Source: Bdellovibrionales bacterium (GTDB lineage Bacteria > Bdellovibrionota > UBA1018 > JADZFF01). Taken from it: a DNA stretch of 53,422 nt. The translations under genes were made by a program, and so were the position numbers. The notes beneath the pieces were generated by a model that made no database searches, was not told where the DNA came from, and worked only from the letters and a program-made list of their open reading frames with translations. The number at the start of each line of letters is the position of its first letter. Position 1 is the first letter of the stretch. Below are positions 1 to 7,563 of the stretch, one piece after another. Location: positions 1 through 53,422 of the forward strand of contig JADZFF010000054.1 of NCBI GenBank assembly GCA_020850015.1, written 5' to 3'.

Positions 1-70
1 AGAGGTTTGGGTCGCGATTGAGTCTTGCGCGGGGCATGGTCGCCGACGTTGCAAGTTTCGGGGTAAGCGC

Positions 71-142
71 GAAGGGGTCGGAGCCTTTTCTGCGTAACGG
101 CGCATTTACGCGCCGTTACGCAGAAAAGGCTCCGACCCCTTC
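71..142. repeat. 72-base palindromic repeat, copy 1
   Basis: Two 33-base arms (71-103 and 110-142) are perfect inverted copies around a 6-base loop (104-109). The left arm begins GAAGGGGTCGGAGCC. A second copy lies at 9815-9886. The element starts exactly one base after the stop codon of the RDD gene (143-145), so it forms that gene's immediate 3' flank and would fold into a very stable RNA hairpin. Compared with copy 2, the pair 101:112 is C:G here and T:A there, so the structure is kept although the bases differ. It looks like a REP-type or miniature palindromic element; no partner transposase is in the window. Confidence 0.9.
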
Positions 143-1558
143 TCAGAGCTTCTGGGCTTCGAGCCAGAGGTTCTGGAGCCGCTCAGTTTTCGGATCGTCA
201 GGAGAGACATCCTTGGCGAAGCGGGCGGCGGCCTTGATCATGGGGCGCGCAGCCGCGGTCCAGCGGTCGAGCATCACAAGCACGTCGGGCGGCACGAGCT
301 GCGTGCGCGCGGTGCGAAGCTCGGTGGCGTGCTGGAGCAGCATCAAGGAGAGCCCGCCCAGGTGGTAATAGGCGTTCAGGTTCGCGGGCTGCACCGTGAT
401 TTGCGCGATGAGCATCGCCTGAATCTCCGAGAGCCGGGCCGCGAAGGACAGCGAGTCGCGAAGCTGACGGAGGTCCTCCAGCCGAATGTCGGCCAGCGCC
501 TGCTCGATCATCGCGCGGCCCGAGTTGAGATCGGGCGCGATCCGGAGGCCCGACACGGTGATCTCGAGATCCGCGCGGGCGCGCTCGCCCCCCGGCCCGG
601 AGGGACGATCGAGGATCAGAGGCTGGATCGACCCCGAGGGCAGCACCAGCAGGTACCTTTCCTGGGCGCGTTTTACGCCTTCCGCCGCGAGGTAAACCCC
701 ACGCGGCCGCTCGGACTCTGGCAGGGCGGGGTTGCGCACCTCGAACCAGCGCAGGTACCAGCGTTTCGGGCTCACTCTGCGCATTTTTTCGACGTGCGGT
801 CCCAGAGCCAGAGCCTTCAGCCCCGCACATCCCCCGCCGAGGCGGCCCTCGAGCAGGCAGCTCTTGAGCCTTGACGCCAGGGACGCGGCGTCGGTGCCTC
901 CCTCCGGCGTGCGTGGGCCCTCCAGAGTGAGCCGCACCCCGGGATCGTGCCACCGGGAAATCACCCGCGCCGGAAACTGTTTCGGGGGGCCCGGAGTGTA
1001 GGGGAGCGAGAAAAACACCGGGTTCCCATCGAAGCGCTTCGGCCAGAGCCCGATGGCGTAATAAAAGGGCAATGGGGCCCAGGATCTCCGGAAAAAGGGA
1101 TCACCGATGGCGGGCGTAGCCTGGACGTTCCAGTCGAAAGCCTTCTGCGCCAGAGGCTGCGAGCGGAGCCAGGCGAGCCCGCCCGCGATGTTAAGCAGGA
1201 CGCCCGCCAACGCGAAAAGCGCTGCGGTCGCGAGACCGAGCTTCCGAGGCGTTTCGGGCCGCGCGGCGAAGGCGCCTCGCTGCAGCCCCCAGGCCGCGCG
1301 CGCCGCCACGAGCCCCGTGAGCCGCTCGCCGGTGGAGTCCGTCAGTCGCAGCCCGCAGGCCAGCTGCCCCGGAGTCCCCGATAGCGAAGCGCAGGAGATC
1401 GTTCGCGCCGCTGCCGCCGTCAGTATCCAGACGGCGATGAGCGGGGCCGTCGGGAAGGGGGGCGCCCCAGGAGCCGCGAGCAGGAACCAGTGCAGGCCGA
1501 ACATCCAGCCGAGGTCCACGCATGCGGCCAGCACGCGAAGTGCGAAGGGGGCGCGCAT
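143..1558 (-). CDS. RDD-family membrane protein
   Basis: The 471-residue protein has hydrophobic segments near residues 8-29, 38-56 and 107-131. It carries RDD hallmarks: an Arg and an Asp in the first helix (RVLAACVDLG) and a GTPGQLACGLRL stretch at 61-72, like the G-T-P-G-K motif of RDD proteins. The remaining 340 residues are mostly soluble and helical and match nothing I recognise. RDD proteins are inner-membrane proteins of mostly unknown, possibly transport-related, function. A strong Shine-Dalgarno (GGAGGAG) sits just before the ATG. It is divergent from flbD with only 38 bases between the starts, so the promoters must overlap the leaders. The palindromic repeat abuts its stop codon. 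Confidence 0.75.
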   Translation of the reverse strand: MRAPFALRVLAACVDLGWMFGLHWFLLAAPGAPPFPTAPLIAVWILTAAAARTISCASLSGTPGQLACGLRLTDSTGERLTGLVAARAAWGLQRGAFAARPETPRKLGLATAALFALAGVLLNIAGGLAWLRSQPLAQKAFDWNVQATPAIGDPFFRRSWAPLPFYYAIGLWPKRFDGNPVFFSLPYTPGPPKQFPARVISRWHDPGVRLTLEGPRTPEGGTDAASLASRLKSCLLEGRLGGGCAGLKALALGPHVEKMRRVSPKRWYLRWFEVRNPALPESERPRGVYLAAEGVKRAQERYLLVLPSGSIQPLILDRPSGPGGERARADLEITVSGLRIAPDLNSGRAMIEQALADIRLEDLRQLRDSLSFAARLSEIQAMLIAQITVQPANLNAYYHLGGLSLMLLQHATELRTARTQLVPPDVLVMLDRWTAAARPMIKAAARFAKDVSPDDPKTERLQNLWLEAQKL

Positions 1559-1596
1559 TTGACTCCTCCTCCCACGAGGTTACACTTAAACCACCA

Positions 1597-1797
1597 GTGA
1601 TTGAAGTAAGCCGCCTCAATGGAACGCCCTTCTTTCTCAATTGCGAGCTGATTCGATCCGTCGAGGCCACCCCGGACACCGTCATTTCGTTGTTGAGCGG
1701 CGAGAAGTTGATGGTGAAGGAGACCGTCGACGAGGTGATCCGCAGGGTGATGGACTACCGGAAACGGATTCACCAGGAGCCGCCCGCCCGGGCGTGA
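1597..1797 (+). CDS. flbD: FlbD-family flagellar protein
   Basis: This small protein (66 residues) matches the FlbD family over its whole length: an N-terminal VSRLNGTPFFLNCELI, then TPDTVISLLSGEKL and EVIRRVMDY. Family members sit beside motA/motB and are linked to flagellar function, but their biochemical role is not settled. The frame is open back to 1522, but the GTG at 1597 gives the usual M-I-x-x-x-R-L-N-G start, so I chose it; the nearest Shine-Dalgarno-like GAGGT (1576-1580) is rather far upstream. It is 7 bases from motA, clearly the first gene of a flbD-motA-motB operon. Confidence 0.9.
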   Translation: MIEVSRLNGTPFFLNCELIRSVEATPDTVISLLSGEKLMVKETVDEVIRRVMDYRKRIHQEPPARA

Positions 1798-1804
1798 GGC
1801 AACG

Positions 1805-2575
1805 ATGGACATCACATCAGTAGTTGGAACGCTCCTCGGCATCCTCGCCGTCTTCGGGGGGGCGCTGCTCGAAGGCCTGCATATGTCGGACATCATGCAG
1901 CCCACCGCCGCGATCATCGTGTTCGGCGGCACCTTCGGCGCCGCGCTCGTGTCTTATCCGCCGCAGGACATCCGCAAGGCGGCCTCGATGTTCCCGCTGA
2001 TCTACCAGAAGGTGGAGCTCGACGTGCGCCCCGTGATCGAGGAGATCGTGCGCATCGCGACGATCGCGCGCAAGGAAGGCGTGCTCGCGATCGAGGGTCA
2101 GCGCGAGTCGATCGTGAACCCGCTGTTCAAGAAAACCATCAAGTACGTCATCGACGGGTTCGAGCCCAACACCGTGAAGGAGATCATCGACACCGAGATC
2201 ATCCTCGCGCTCGAGGAGGAGGAGACCGCGGGCAAGGTGTACGAGGGCGCCGGCGGATACTCGCCCACGATCGGCATCATCGGCGCCGTGCTCGGCCTTA
2301 TCCACGTCATGAAGTCACTCGACGACCCGTCGAAGATCGGCTCCGGCATCGCCGTGGCCTTCGTGGCCACCGTGTACGGCGTCGGAGCCGCGAACCTGCT
2401 GCTCATCCCTTGGGGTACCAAGCTCCAGCGTAAGGCCGCTCAGCGCGCGATCCAGAAGGAAGTCGTGAAAATCGGCGTCGTGGGAATTCAGGAGGGCCTG
2501 AACCCGCACTTCCTCCAGGAGAAACTCGAGGTCTTCGTGGAGGAACACCTCCGCGCGGACGGCGAGCACAAGTGA
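1805..2575 (+). CDS. motA: Flagellar motor stator protein MotA
   Basis: MotA forms, with MotB, the ion-conducting stator that drives flagellar rotation in the inner membrane. The 256-residue length is normal. The family signature in the second half is clear: GGYSPTIGIIGAVLGLIHVM followed by DPSKIGSGIAVAFVATVYGV and NLLLIPWGTKL, the two helices that line the ion path. Four hydrophobic segments can be seen, with a large charged cytoplasmic region between the second and third. It starts 7 bases after flbD and ends 7 bases before motB. Whether it uses protons or sodium cannot be decided from sequence alone. Confidence 0.96.
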   Translation: MDITSVVGTLLGILAVFGGALLEGLHMSDIMQPTAAIIVFGGTFGAALVSYPPQDIRKAASMFPLIYQKVELDVRPVIEEIVRIATIARKEGVLAIEGQRESIVNPLFKKTIKYVIDGFEPNTVKEIIDTEIILALEEEETAGKVYEGAGGYSPTIGIIGAVLGLIHVMKSLDDPSKIGSGIAVAFVATVYGVGAANLLLIPWGTKLQRKAAQRAIQKEVVKIGVVGIQEGLNPHFLQEKLEVFVEEHLRADGEHK

Positions 2576-2582
2576 GCGCGGC

Positions 2583-3386
2583 ATGAAGAAGAAACATCCG
2601 GAGCACGTCAACCTGGAGAGATGGTTGGTGTCTTACGCGGACTTCATCACGCTGCTTTTTGCCTTCTTCGTCGTGATGTACGCCATCTCCATGCAGGATC
2701 TGGCCAAAGTGAAGATGGCGGCCCAGAGCATCCGCGACGCCTTCGGCTCCGGTGGCGACGTGGGTGTTGTGGGTCTCGACGGCCAGGGCGGCGGCGAGAC
2801 GATGAATCAGTTCGATACCGCGAATCCCCCTCAGGGCCGGATCCTCGATATGCCCGCGGGCAAGGTGAATGTCTCGGCCGATCCGGACCCGGAGCTCAAG
2901 ACCCTCAAGGAGAAGCTCGAGGAGACCGTGAGCCTCGAGCTCGGAGTGACGAGCGCGAGCGACCGGATGCATATGCTCTTCGATAGCCGGGGCCTCGTCG
3001 TGAGGCTCGCCGTCACGGACTTCTTCGAGCCCGGGGGGATCGAGGTGGTGGCCGACTTGAGGCCCCTGCTCGACCGCGTGGGGCGGGTGCTCGCCACCAC
3101 TCCGAGGCTCATCCGGGTGGAGGGGCACGCGGACCCGAGCGAGGAGCGCCTCCTCGCCGCGCGGAGGGAAAAGGGAGGCACGGGCCCGGCTACGGGCTGG
3201 GAGCTTTCCGCGGCGCGGGCCTCGTGGGTGGTGAGGTATTGGCTGTCGCGCTTCGCCTTCGATCCCACGCGGATAGGAGCCGCGGGCTACTCGCATTACC
3301 GGCCCCTGCGTGAGTCGGGCACGGAATGGTCGAAGGGCGCGAACCGGCGGATCGAGATCGTGATCCTGAACAACGAGTACCGGTAG
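2583..3386 (+). CDS. motB: Flagellar motor stator protein MotB
   Basis: MotB anchors the stator to peptidoglycan and supplies the ion-binding aspartate. The 267-residue protein has a short basic N-terminus, one membrane helix at about residues 15-42 and the essential Asp in WLVSYADFITLLFAFF (Asp20). The C-terminal half is an OmpA-like peptidoglycan-binding domain (about 135-265), with VEGHAD, WELSAARA and the closing NRRIEIVIL. A Gly-rich linker lies around residues 55-90. The stop codon lies inside a small perfect hairpin shared with the convergent downstream gene. Confidence 0.96.
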   Translation: MKKKHPEHVNLERWLVSYADFITLLFAFFVVMYAISMQDLAKVKMAAQSIRDAFGSGGDVGVVGLDGQGGGETMNQFDTANPPQGRILDMPAGKVNVSADPDPELKTLKEKLEETVSLELGVTSASDRMHMLFDSRGLVVRLAVTDFFEPGGIEVVADLRPLLDRVGRVLATTPRLIRVEGHADPSEERLLAARREKGGTGPATGWELSAARASWVVRYWLSRFAFDPTRIGAAGYSHYRPLRESGTEWSKGANRRIEIVILNNEYR

Positions 3387-3401
3387 CGGCGCTCGCCGCT
3401 A
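3384..3401. terminator. Stop-to-stop hairpin between convergent genes
   Basis: The bases TAGCGGCG and CGCCGCTA form a perfect 8-base inverted repeat with a 2-base centre. The left arm starts with the motB TAG and the right arm ends with the TAG of the convergent fusion gene. The intergenic gap is only 12 bases. There is no T-run, so a classical intrinsic terminator is not shown; a role as a bidirectional 3'-end hairpin is inference. Confidence 0.45.
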
Positions 3402-5885
3402 GATTCCCCGGAAGAGGTCGAGGGGATCGATGCTCTGGCGCTTCTTCGTGACGAAGTTGCACTTGAGGTCCCGCCAGAAGTTTTTCCCGGCGTCGAACTG
3501 CAGGATCTGGTTGTCGTCCGTGTTGGTCACGAATCCTTCGGTTGCGGCCAGCGCGGCCTTCCGATCGAACAGGAAGTGGCGGTTCACGAGCTCGGTGTAC
3601 CACTCGTGGGTGCCGGTCTTGGCTCTGAGGTTGAGCGTGTCCGCGAGCCGTTCGAGGTTGGAGTCGTACTTAGGGCCGGGCGTGAGCAGCATCCCGTCCT
3701 CGCGGCGCGCGATCATGTAGAGATCGCCTCCGACGTCAAAGATGAAGAGGCCATTGAAAACCTCGGCTGCCGCGCGAAGAACGCTCGCCATCGCCGGGCA
3801 GCTGAGTCCATAGCTATGGAACCAGAGAAGCGCAACGCCGCCCGGAGTGAGGCGGGAAAGCACCTCCGCGTAGTATTCGCGCGTGAAAAGGCTCGCCACC
3901 CCGTCCACCCAGGGGTTCGAAGGCTCGGATATGATCAGATCAAAGGTCCGGCGCGTATTCCGGAGAAACTCCCTGCCGTCGCGGTTCAGGATGCGGACGG
4001 CGGGATGATCCCAAACGACGCCGTTCACCTCAGGGAAGTACTTCTTCGAGAACTCGATCATCGCCGGGGAGAGCTCGATCAAAGTGGAGCGTTCCACCTT
4101 CTCGAAGGCGAGCGTCTCGGCAAGCGTGGACCCGATCCCCAGCCCCACGGTCAGGATGTTTTTCGGAGAAGGCTGAGCCAATACAGCGAGCTGCGCAACG
4201 AGCCGCGTGGTGCGCAGGTCGCCCTTGTTGTTGCCGTCGACTTTTCCGTTGATCGTGAAAAATCGGGTGTCACCGTCGCGCGGCTCGTGGATCCCGATGG
4301 TCGCGTGCGGATCATCGCGGTAGGCGAGCAAGCGCCTGAACTGCGAGGTCTGAAAGCTCCAGGCGTCGACGAATCCCCCGTCCTTGAGCATCTTCTCGGT
4401 TGGGCGGGCGAAACGGTTGTAGAAGAGTCCAGAAGTGAGGAGTACCGGATCGAACGCGGGCACCACGGCGAGGCACACGGCGCCCAGAGTGAGCGCGGCC
4501 ACGGGACGAGCGCCGCCCTTCCACAGCACCGCGGCGGTCACAGCCGAGGCCAGGAACAGCGCGCCGCCGATGACCTGCCGCAGGCTTTCGATTCCGAAGA
4601 CGGGCAGAAGCAGGAATGAGCCCGAGAGGGCCCCGAAGAGCAGACCGAGCACGTTGAGAGCGTAACCGCGGCCTACCGCCGTCGTCGGGTCGGCGCGGTC
4701 GCGCGTGATCTGGCTCAGGGCTGCTGGAAACATCGCCCCCAGGACCGCAGAAGGAGGTACGAGGCAGAGCCAAACCCAGAGCGTGGCCACTGAGTAGTAG
4801 GTCAGAGCCGAGCGCTCGCCCTCGATGAGGTGCAAGGCATAGGCGATCCCGGGCGAACGCCCGAGCGCCCAGGTGCCCGCGAAGAAGAGGATCGCTCCCG
4901 CGCTTGGCAGAAGCGCGAGGAGCCGCTCCTGCGAATGGTTCCGGGCGCTCAGGCGTCCGAAGAGAAGGCTCCCCGCCACGATCCCGCCGAGGATGGCCGA
5001 GGTCACCATGGGAAACACGAAGGAACTGGGGCCGAAACCGAGGGCTGTGAGGCGGTTCCAGAGAATCTGGCACCACATCGAGACCGCGCCCGAGAGGAAC
5101 AGGATCCAGGCCGCGGCGCGATCCTGAGAGGAGAGGGTTCTCATCCATCCTCGGGCCGCCGAGCGGAGGTCGGGGGTACGGAAAAGCTTGCCCCACTTGA
5201 GCTTCGACCAGTCGTCATCTGGGCGGCTCGAGGGAACCAGAAGGGTAGCGGTGAGGAAAAGAAGGAGATTGAGCCCGGCCGCGAGCAGGATGCAGTTTCG
5301 GTAGCCCAACCATGGGAGCAGGGCGAACCCGGCGGTGATGGCACCGAGGCACGCGCCGACGGTATTCGCGGCGTAAAGGGAGGGAAGCCGCTCGGAGATC
5401 TCGTTCTTCCCCTTGAACAGGGAGGAGCAGAGCACCGGCAACGTGGTGCCCATGAGCGCCGTGGGAATGAACACGATCATCCCCGCGATGAGAAACTGCG
5501 CGGCGGAGAGAAGTGGCACGCCCGGCTGGAAGGCCGTGACCCAGGCGGAATAGGGGATCTCGGCTACCCGGAGGAGCGGTTCGAACAGCAGCCCGTAGAG
5601 GCCAATGGCGAGCTCGGCCCAAAGGTAGAGCTTCAGCCCATCCACCCCCGTGGCGATGAGGCGCGGCGCGAACCAGGCGCCGACGGCGAGGCCAGCGAGG
5701 TAGGCGCAGAGGGTGGTCGCGAGCGAGTAGACGGTGTGCCCCATCAGCAGCTGAATCCGGTTCAGCCAGGTGACCTCATAGAGGAGGGCTGTGAATCCGC
5801 TCACGATGAAAAGGCCATAGGCCAGGGGTACGGTAGCCACGCGCGTGGACGCGGATTCACTCAAGCGACGCAGTTGCAGGGCCAT
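3399..5885 (-). CDS. Membrane-fused spermidine synthase-like protein
   Basis: The N-terminal two thirds are a polytopic membrane domain, opening with SGFTALLYEVTWLNRIQLLM, the signature of the MFS/spermidine-synthase fusion family, and containing roughly 12-14 hydrophobic segments. The C-terminal third is a Rossmann-fold aminopropyltransferase/methyltransferase-like domain: LTVGLGIGSTLAETLA, an acidic ribose-binding strand (STLIELSPAMIEFSKKYFP) and LIISEPSNPWVDG. The last motif has Glu-Pro-Ser-Asn-Pro where true spermidine synthases have an Asp-rich motif, so polyamine synthesis is not assured; most of this family is uncharacterised. The frame is open to a GTG at 5924; I chose the ATG at 5885 because neither start has a good ribosome-binding site. 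It is convergent with motB. Confidence 0.82.
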   Translation of the reverse strand: MALQLRRLSESASTRVATVPLAYGLFIVSGFTALLYEVTWLNRIQLLMGHTVYSLATTLCAYLAGLAVGAWFAPRLIATGVDGLKLYLWAELAIGLYGLLFEPLLRVAEIPYSAWVTAFQPGVPLLSAAQFLIAGMIVFIPTALMGTTLPVLCSSLFKGKNEISERLPSLYAANTVGACLGAITAGFALLPWLGYRNCILLAAGLNLLLFLTATLLVPSSRPDDDWSKLKWGKLFRTPDLRSAARGWMRTLSSQDRAAAWILFLSGAVSMWCQILWNRLTALGFGPSSFVFPMVTSAILGGIVAGSLLFGRLSARNHSQERLLALLPSAGAILFFAGTWALGRSPGIAYALHLIEGERSALTYYSVATLWVWLCLVPPSAVLGAMFPAALSQITRDRADPTTAVGRGYALNVLGLLFGALSGSFLLLPVFGIESLRQVIGGALFLASAVTAAVLWKGGARPVAALTLGAVCLAVVPAFDPVLLTSGLFYNRFARPTEKMLKDGGFVDAWSFQTSQFRRLLAYRDDPHATIGIHEPRDGDTRFFTINGKVDGNNKGDLRTTRLVAQLAVLAQPSPKNILTVGLGIGSTLAETLAFEKVERSTLIELSPAMIEFSKKYFPEVNGVVWDHPAVRILNRDGREFLRNTRRTFDLIISEPSNPWVDGVASLFTREYYAEVLSRLTPGGVALLWFHSYGLSCPAMASVLRAAAEVFNGLFIFDVGGDLYMIARREDGMLLTPGPKYDSNLERLADTLNLRAKTGTHEWYTELVNRHFLFDRKAALAATEGFVTNTDDNQILQFDAGKNFWRDLKCNFVTKKRQSIDPLDLFRGI

Positions 5886-5994
5886 CTCCACTGATCGGTG
5901 GATTGCCGATCTGGATAAAATCACCCTATCTATATGATAAGAAAGAGATTCTCACGGAATGACGCGGCGCTAGGGCCATATGACGCTATGTGGT

Positions 5995-6003
5995 AAAGGA
6001 GGG
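5995..6003 (+). promoter_or_regulatory. Strong ribosome-binding site
   Basis: An unusually complete Shine-Dalgarno (AAAGGAGGGG) sits 7-8 bases before the ATG at 6012, far better than most others in this window. It suggests high translation of the secreted EEP-fold protein. Confidence 0.7.
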
Positions 6004-6011
6004 GTTCAAAT

Positions 6012-7460
6012 ATGAAACGGGGTGTCATGCGTCCTCTTCCTCAGTTTTCGCTCTGGGTGTGCGTGTTGGCGTTGGCCGCGGCCGGTCCTGTGACCGTCGC
6101 TCGCGCCGCGGGTGAAGTTTCCAACGTGGAGGTCTGCCAGTCCGCCAAGGACCGGTTCTTCTCGGACTCGGACGTGATCGTTCAGTGCCGTGAAAAGTAC
6201 CACCACTACAACGCCGGCGCCGTTACCGCGCACTACAAAGCCCGCAAGAACCGCGAGTTCAAGCTGGGCTCCTTCAACATGTTCCACCTGGGCGACAACC
6301 AGAGCCGTTACAAGGACTACTCGGTGATGGCCCAGATCATCAACCAGTGGGACGTCGTGGCGGCGATCGAAGTACAGCCCCTTCCCACGGCCGAAGCCAA
6401 GCGGAACGATGATCTCGCGGAATTTCTCGCGGTAGTGGAGCAGAGCGAGACTGAGATCACCTCGGCGGATGGGCGTCCGGTCACGGCCGAGCGCATCTAC
6501 GGAGACATGACTCCTCCGGGATACGTGAAGCTGCTCAAGTCCCTGATGGAGCTCGACCCCAGCTGGTCGCTCATCATCGCGGCGGAACCCGCCGGCGAGG
6601 GCACCCACAAGGAGCTTTCAGGCTTTTACTACCGTGCCCAGAACGTGAAACCCAAGCGGGTGACGGGCTGCGCGAACCAGATGGGCTGCGTGGCCCAGAT
6701 CCCGAACGACATGAAGGTCGCCGTGGCGCGTGAGCCCTTCATCGCGGGATTCCAGAGCGGTCCATTCGATTTCATCGGCATGGCCCTGCATGCCCGATTC
6801 CGCGAGCCGCCGCAGGCCAGCGCCATGGCGGCCATCCGCCGGATCTTCGACGGCGTGGCGCTCGGCGTCCGCCCGAACGAAGAGGTGGCCCGCTTCGCCG
6901 AGGTGAAAGCGGTCCTGAAGGTCGCGGGCAGCCTGGCCCGGGGCGCGGAGAAGGACGTGATCGTCGCGGGCGACTTCAATCTGACCTTGAAGCCCGGCTT
7001 CACGTCGGCCTGGGAGCACGTGCTCGAAGGTCTGCCGGGCTCGCAGGTGTTCGTGAACCAGCCCACCAGCGTGAGCAAGATGAACGGGCTCGCGAACGAG
7101 TACGATCACTTCATCGCGAACGTGGAGCGGACGGCCGAGTGCTCGGTGGCGGAGGCGTCTTCCTTCAACTTCCTCGACGCCGAGACCGCCCCGATGGTTC
7201 AGGAGGCGATCGCCGGCCTGTCGCGGTACCGCCGCTCCTATGAGACGGCGATGCGCTCGGCCTACATGCCGAAGAGCAACCGCCACTACGTTCCCGTCTA
7301 CAAGGAAGATCAGATCGACCAGATGATGGCCGATTTCGACCGCCGCCTGGTGGATTCGCAGTCGGACGAAAGCAACGACTTCCTCGTCTACGTGGAGCTC
7401 GTCAGCGATCACATTCCGATCGAGATGACCTGCAATACGGGCGCGAGAGACGACGATTGA
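6012..7460 (+). CDS. Secreted endonuclease/exonuclease/phosphatase-fold protein
   Basis: The 482-residue protein begins with a signal peptide (hydrophobic core LWVCVLALAAAG, probable cleavage after ARA near residue 32), so it should be exported. The rest carries the DNase I-like (EEP) landmarks in order: KLGSFNMFHLG (about 84-94), a metal-binding Glu in VVAAIEVQ (Glu120), VIVAGDFNL near 320, and SDHIPIEM close to the C-terminus. All four catalytic positions seem present, so hydrolysis of a nucleic acid, phospholipid or phosphate ester is plausible; the substrate cannot be told. It is about 100 bases upstream of another secreted protein in the same direction. Confidence 0.7.
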   Translation: MKRGVMRPLPQFSLWVCVLALAAAGPVTVARAAGEVSNVEVCQSAKDRFFSDSDVIVQCREKYHHYNAGAVTAHYKARKNREFKLGSFNMFHLGDNQSRYKDYSVMAQIINQWDVVAAIEVQPLPTAEAKRNDDLAEFLAVVEQSETEITSADGRPVTAERIYGDMTPPGYVKLLKSLMELDPSWSLIIAAEPAGEGTHKELSGFYYRAQNVKPKRVTGCANQMGCVAQIPNDMKVAVAREPFIAGFQSGPFDFIGMALHARFREPPQASAMAAIRRIFDGVALGVRPNEEVARFAEVKAVLKVAGSLARGAEKDVIVAGDFNLTLKPGFTSAWEHVLEGLPGSQVFVNQPTSVSKMNGLANEYDHFIANVERTAECSVAEASSFNFLDAETAPMVQEAIAGLSRYRRSYETAMRSAYMPKSNRHYVPVYKEDQIDQMMADFDRRLVDSQSDESNDFLVYVELVSDHIPIEMTCNTGARDDD

Positions 7461-7491
7461 TTTAGTTGATATTCACAGTCCGCTAACTTGT

Positions 7492-7521
7492 CGCGGTGCG
7501 TATCTTTTGGTAAGCACCGCG
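7492..7521. promoter_or_regulatory. Inverted repeat ahead of secreted orphan
   Basis: Perfect 8-base arms CGCGGTGC (7492-7499) and GCACCGCG (7514-7521) flank a 14-base AT-rich loop. The repeat lies 32 bases after one secreted-protein gene and 43 bases before the next. No T-run follows, so an operator or an mRNA processing hairpin is as likely as a terminator. Confidence 0.5.
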
Positions 7522-7563
7522 TCGTAACCAACAACATGCACCGGTAAGGTGGGAGTCCCTATC

